Origin: Bradyrhizobium diazoefficiens
GTDB taxonomy: Bacteria > Pseudomonadota > Alphaproteobacteria > Rhizobiales > Xanthobacteraceae
NCBI RefSeq assembly: GCF_016612535.1
Contig: NZ_JAENXS010000003.1
Span: 533,456-597,455, forward strand
Reading direction: 5' to 3'
DNA length: 64,000 nt
In this document: positions 60,605 through 64,000 of the stretch, piece after piece
How positions within the stretch are numbered: the stretch's first letter is position 1
How the letters are laid out: each line of letters starts with the position of its first letter
The notes under the pieces: model-generated
Told to the model about the DNA's origin: nothing
What the model saw: the letters and a program-made list of their open reading frames with translations, nothing else
The model's database searches: none
Made by a program: the position numbers and the translations under genes

Positions 60605-60901
60605 TCATGTCGCCAAGGTATTCAGCTCATCCGAGAGGTCGCGCCAATCCGGATTGAGTCCTTCGATTAACTTGAGCTTCCAAGCACGGCGCCAGCGCTT
60701 CAGCGAATGTTCGCGCGAGCGAGCTTCGAGTATCGACTCGAAGGTTTCGAAATAAACCAGCAGAGTTACGTCGTATTGCTTCGTGAAGCCGGGCACGAGC
60801 TTGGCCTTGTGCGCGCTCAGCCGGCGGGCAAGGTCGTTCGTTAACCCGATGTAGAGAGTGCCGTTTCGTTTGCTTGCCAGGATGTAAACGAAGAAGGACA
60901 T
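60605..60901 (-). CDS. GIY-YIG family nuclease
   Basis: The 98-residue single-domain protein shows the FVYILASKRNGTLYIGLTND core (VYI-x10-YIG), conserved ARRLSAHKAK with catalytic Arg and a helix ending LVYFETFESILEARSREHSL with the metal-binding Glu. All expected residues are present, so it should be active. Stand-alone members are multi-copy in Bradyrhizobium. It is bracketed by inverted 53-54-base palindromes, one at each end, suggesting a mobile or repeat-associated unit. Confidence 0.93.
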   Translation of the reverse strand: MSFFVYILASKRNGTLYIGLTNDLARRLSAHKAKLVPGFTKQYDVTLLVYFETFESILEARSREHSLKRWRRAWKLKLIEGLNPDWRDLSDELNTLAT

Positions 60902-60968
60902 AGCCGTGCAACCAGCGCAATGGCAATGCCATCTAAGGTAGCATATTTCGATATTGTCGCCAAGCGTT

Positions 60969-61022
60969 CTGGGTCCCGGCTCTGCGGAGCGTCACTTCGT
61001 GCCGCACCGCGTCCGGGACACG
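60969..61022 (-). repeat. Right inverted palindromic repeat at the GIY-YIG gene
   Basis: The reverse complement of this stretch matches the left copy (60,552-60,604) over 53-54 bases with about four mismatches (CGTGTCCCGGACGCGG and CGCAGAGCCGGGACCCAG identical). It lies 67 bases upstream of the GIY-YIG start codon. Confidence 0.85.
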
Positions 61023-61129
61023 CACCGACCGCTATTCCTGGTTTGACAGCGCGCCACTTGACCCTATCTCCTCCGGACCATTCGCCCTCATCCAGCCTCC
61101 TGCACTGATACGCCTTCGGAGCCGCTCTC

Positions 61130-61756
61130 ATGATCGATCACGCGACCCTGATCACCTACGTCCTCATCGTGCTCGGCTTCGTTTTCATTCCGGGACCGGC
61201 GACTTTGCTCACCGTGGCGCGGGCGGCAAGCTCGGGAGCGCGGGTCGGCATCGCAACGGGCGCAGGAATTGCGGTAGGCGACATGATCCACACCAGCATG
61301 GCGATCGCCGGCCTGTCGGCGATCATCGCGACGTCGGCACTCCTGTTCAGCGTCGTCAAGTATGCGGGCGCCGGTTTCCTGATCTATCTCGGCATTCGCG
61401 CCATGCTCGACAAGGCGCCGATCGAGCTGAACGGCGGCGCGCCCGCCATCAGCGCGGACCGCGCCTTCCGGCAGGCTGTTCTGACCGAAGTACTCAATCC
61501 GAAGACCGCGCTGTTCTTCCTTGCCTTCCTGCCGCAATTCGTGCGGCCGGAGCACGGTTCGATCGCAGCTCAACTTGCGATACTCGGCCTTGTCTTCGTG
61601 TTGCTCGGCCTTCTCAGCACCGTTGTATTCGCCGTCGGCGCCGGCCGTCTCGGCAATCTCCTGCGTCGCCATCCGGCCGTCGTGAAGTGGCAGGGCAAGG
61701 TGGTCGGGACCATCTATTGCGCCGTCGGCGTCCGGCTGGCGTTGCAGGAGCGCTGA
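61130..61756 (+). CDS. LysE/RhtB-family exporter
   Basis: The 208-residue protein has six transmembrane helices. It shows VLGFVFIPGPATLLTVARAA at helix 1-2, the family GARVGIATGAGIAVGD and KYAGAGFLIYLGIRAML, then LNPKTALFFLAFLPQFV. These carriers export basic or neutral amino acids or other metabolites; the substrate is unknown. It starts after a short gap containing the right GIY-YIG repeat and is convergent with argE. Confidence 0.92.
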   Translation: MIDHATLITYVLIVLGFVFIPGPATLLTVARAASSGARVGIATGAGIAVGDMIHTSMAIAGLSAIIATSALLFSVVKYAGAGFLIYLGIRAMLDKAPIELNGGAPAISADRAFRQAVLTEVLNPKTALFFLAFLPQFVRPEHGSIAAQLAILGLVFVLLGLLSTVVFAVGAGRLGNLLRRHPAVVKWQGKVVGTIYCAVGVRLALQER

Positions 61757-61785
61757 GGCGCAGTGCGCTCTCGTAGCCCGGATCT

Positions 61786-61892
61786 GTAGGGCGGATTGGC
61801 GCAGCGTAATCCGCCGTTCACACGATGCGAGAGAAGTGGCGGATTACGTCGGCGGACTGCGCTTCGCGCAGCCGCTCGCCAATCCGCCCTAC
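61786..61892. repeat. Long palindromic repeat between lysE-like and argE genes
   Basis: GTAGGGCGGATTGGC (61,786-61,800) and GCCAATCCGCCCTAC (61,878-61,892) are perfect 15-base inverted arms, with nested arms GTAATCCGCC / GGCGGATTAC inside. Dispersed repeats of this type are common in Bradyrhizobium. It may end both convergent transcripts. Confidence 0.85.
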
Positions 61893-61896
61893 GTTC

Positions 61897-63084
61897 TCAA
61901 TTCTTCGCGCAGTGCGCGATCAATTTCTCCACGAACTCCGCGCATTTCTCCAGCTCCGCCATCTCCACGAACTCATCCGGCGTATGCGCCTGGGCGATCG
62001 ATCCCGGGCCGATCACCACCGAGGGGATATCCGCCATGCTGGCAAACAGGCTCGCTTCGGTGCCGAAGGCGACCTTGGCGTGGTCGTTGCGGCCGGCGAG
62101 CTGCTTTGCCAGCGTGACGATGGCGGCGTCGGCCGCGGTGTCGAGCGCGGGATAGTCGAGGATCTCCTCGAAATCGATGCCGCACTCCGGGTGTCTTGTC
62201 TTCATCGCCGGCTCGAGCTCGGCCTTGGCCCAGGCGACGATCGCATCCGTGACCTCCCTGGACTCGGTGATACCGATGCCTCGGCATTCGAAGTCCACCG
62301 TGCAAATATCCGGCACGATGTTGAGCGCCGCGCCGCCATGCACGATGCTGGTGAGCAGCGTCGAGTGCGGGACATCGTAGAGGCTGTTGCGCTCGGCCTG
62401 GCTTGCGAGCTTCACCGCGCGGCGGCGGATCTCGGTGATCAGCTCGGCGGCGTATTCGATGGCGTTGACGCCGTCAGGCGCGATCGAGGAGTGGCGGGCG
62501 AGACCTTTGAACGTCGCGCGCACGCCGTGCTTGCCCTTGTGGCCGATGATGACCTTCATCTCGGTCGGCTCGCCGATGAAGGCGCCGAGCGGTCTGACCT
62601 TTTTTTTGGCCACTTCGGCGAGCATCGGCCGCACGCCGACGCAGCCGATCTCCTCGTCATAGGAGATCGCGAGATGGATCGGCGTGGAGAGCTTCGCCTC
62701 CAGCATCTCCGGCACCATCGCGAGGCATACCGCGACAAAGCCCTTCATATCGGTGGTGCCGCGGCCGTAGAGCTTGCCGTCGCGCTCGACCAGCTTGAAC
62801 GGGTCGTGGCTCCAGTCCTGGCCTACGACCGGCACCACGTCGGTATGGCCGGACAGCACGAGGCCAGGGCGATCCTCCGGCCCGATCGTCACCCAGAGCG
62901 ACGCCTTCTTGCCGGTCTCGTCGGTGATGCGCTCGCCCTTGACGCCGAGGAAGGCGAGATAGCTCTCGATGTGAGCGATCAGAGGCAGGTTGGTGCGATC
63001 GCTGATCGTGTCGAAACCGATGAGGTTGGCAAGCATGTTGCGGATGCGATCGGGTCTTGAACTCGGGAAGATCGGGTTGGGCAT
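61897..63084 (-). CDS. argE: Acetylornithine deacetylase
   Basis: ATG 63084 gives 395 residues. The M20 metallopeptidase fold shows LVLSGHTDVVPVVGQDWSHD (first metal His and Asp nearby), YGRGTTDMKGF (bridging Asp), the catalytic Glu in ISYDEEIGCVGVR, and HSSIAPDGVNAIEYA in the dimerisation lid. It releases ornithine from N-acetylornithine in arginine synthesis. Related M20 enzymes cannot be fully excluded, but motif spacing and length match ArgE. It is convergent with the LysE-type gene; the palindrome at 61,786 separates them. Confidence 0.92.
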   Translation of the reverse strand: MPNPIFPSSRPDRIRNMLANLIGFDTISDRTNLPLIAHIESYLAFLGVKGERITDETGKKASLWVTIGPEDRPGLVLSGHTDVVPVVGQDWSHDPFKLVERDGKLYGRGTTDMKGFVAVCLAMVPEMLEAKLSTPIHLAISYDEEIGCVGVRPMLAEVAKKKVRPLGAFIGEPTEMKVIIGHKGKHGVRATFKGLARHSSIAPDGVNAIEYAAELITEIRRRAVKLASQAERNSLYDVPHSTLLTSIVHGGAALNIVPDICTVDFECRGIGITESREVTDAIVAWAKAELEPAMKTRHPECGIDFEEILDYPALDTAADAAIVTLAKQLAGRNDHAKVAFGTEASLFASMADIPSVVIGPGSIAQAHTPDEFVEMAELEKCAEFVEKLIAHCAKN

Positions 63085-63169
63085 TGTCACGTTCTTGTCA
63101 GGAGATTGCGGAGGCTGAACCGCTTGCACGGATCATACCAATGTGGTGACCGATCAGGCAAATCGACAC

Positions 63170-64000
63170 CATAGGCCCGTTGCCCGGATGGAGCACAGCG
63201 CAATCCGGGACCTCCGCATCCGCGCGAGTACCCCCGGATTACGCTTCGCTCCATCCGGGCTACGAGCCCTTGCGTTGCCCGACAGGCAAAACACCCAAAC
63301 CGTCGGTCAATGGGCGGTCACAAAGATATTCCACTTTACCGAAATTCGGAAACGGCGTATGTTTCGCTCACTCCGGCCCAAGGAAGAGGGGCGTATCGCG
63401 ATCGTCACGAACGCGGGCCGGGCGGCGGTGGACGTGGATCACCTCGGCGCGAAGGGTTTTGCAGGGCGGGCAACCGTGAGCGAAGCCGTCGCGCGCACGA
63501 CCGGTGTGATCGGCGTACGGGGAAATCGTGTGGTCCTGGCGCCCGGAGCCTGTGCGCCAAGTCTTGTGGTGATGCGTGCCGTCCAACCCGACATGCGCAT
63601 CAGTCATCCGCAAGGCGACGGGGGCAATAGTGCATCGCTCCCCGGGGAGATCACGACATAAGCCGTTCCAACCATCCGCGCAGGGAAGGCCGGGATGTCT
63701 CCGGCTGCCCTGTTACCCGCTGTGCAGTGTAGCGCAATCTACTCATGGCATGGCGGTCAATGGGAGCCAGCCGGCTCCCGGCCTTCCCTGCGCCCTTTTT
63801 CAATTGAGGGTGAGGCGACCACGCAGAGCTCGGGCGAATGAGCCGCGAGAGGGCGAAGGTGTGTCTGCAATGATGTTTGATGCAGTTGCGCACACTATTT
63901 CGCCACCGTCGTCCCGGCGAAGGCCGGGACCCATAACCACAGCAACCATTAAGTATGGCGTCCCGATAGCCTTGAGGCTGACGCCGCGCGCCGCGGCCGT
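63170..64000. repeat. Composite dispersed repeat DNA of Bradyrhizobium type
   Basis: The stretch begins with an imperfect palindrome (CCCGGATGGAGC near 63,183; GCTCCATCCGGG near 63,249). It continues through GC-rich sequence that can be read as protein in several frames. It includes an 18-base perfect inverted pair (GCGCAGGGAAGGCCGGGA at 63,679; TCCCGGCCTTCCCTGCGC at 63,775) and GTCCCGGC GAAG GCCGGGAC near 63,912. I recognise this as a repeat family of the genus from memory. A plus-strand frame at 63,359-63,661 may be annotated as a protein elsewhere but is not supported. Confidence 0.7.

Noticed and set aside
63143..63661. 172-codon plus-strand frame at the right end
   Set aside because: It begins in a palindromic repeat and runs through repeat-family DNA; several frames are open there, so protein coding is not supported.
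1..64000. CRISPR array
   Set aside because: No series of regularly spaced direct repeats with unique spacers is present; the tandem repeats found are contiguous short units.

Overview
The window joins two kinds of DNA. Positions 1 to about 23,540 are the right-hand part of an integrated double-stranded-DNA tailed-phage-like element, visibly lower in GC than the rest. Positions about 23,580 to 64,000 are high-GC chromosome whose gene style, CCA-encoding tRNAs and dispersed repeats fit an alphaproteobacterium, most likely Bradyrhizobium or a close relative. That assignment is inference from the sequence; no search was run.

PROPHAGE (1-23,540; almost every gene on the minus strand, so it reads right to left). 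Next to the chromosome are a tyrosine integrase and an AlpA-like excisionase. Then come a VirD4/TraG-like ATPase, a replication-relaxation-type winged-helix protein, small zinc-binding proteins, a primase-like protein without a visible TOPRIM domain, a VRR-NUC nuclease, an HNH endonuclease and a DUF932 protein. A plus-strand candidate holin precedes the packaging and head genes: small and large terminase, portal, scaffold-like protein, decoration protein and probable major capsid protein. The left end carries a beta-helix protein, two signal-peptide-bearing proteins with a coiled-coil protein between them, and the window edge. Tail and lysis genes and the left attachment site are not in view. 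The right junction cuts a tRNA-Thr(TGT) gene after its anticodon loop. The most striking feature is a complete, cloverleaf-competent tRNA-Gln(TTG) lying in sense and in frame inside the integrase reading frame.

CHROMOSOME, 23.6-32.4 kb. Secreted small proteins, RlmB methyltransferase, tRNA-Tyr, a frameshifted GIY-YIG gene, a luciferase-like flavin monooxygenase, a UvrD-type helicase whose start codon overlaps that of a divergent TMEM175-type channel gene, a YCII-domain protein and a tiny reading frame with a perfect Shine-Dalgarno.

GENOMIC ISLET, 32,374-38,457. A 6.1 kb segment sits between intact tRNA-Gly(TCC) and a 44-base copy of that tRNA's 3' half. It carries stress-type genes (CsbD and MerR remnants, a zinc alcohol dehydrogenase, a DUF305 membrane protein, an SDR, a Gly/Tyr-rich secreted protein) and no visible integrase.

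CHROMOSOME, 38.4-64 kb. Sugar oxidation and uptake come first: PQQ glucose dehydrogenase, then xylulokinase with a three-gene sugar ABC transporter, GDP-L-fucose synthase and a sorbosone-type dehydrogenase. A GST / peroxiredoxin / haloalkane dehalogenase / TetR group follows. Then come an MFS transporter, CoA-transferase, BKACE enzyme, RidA and a TetR-controlled acyl-CoA dehydrogenase / phosphotransferase pair. The end holds a GIY-YIG gene bracketed by inverted palindromic repeats, a LysE exporter, ArgE and a block of dispersed repeat DNA.
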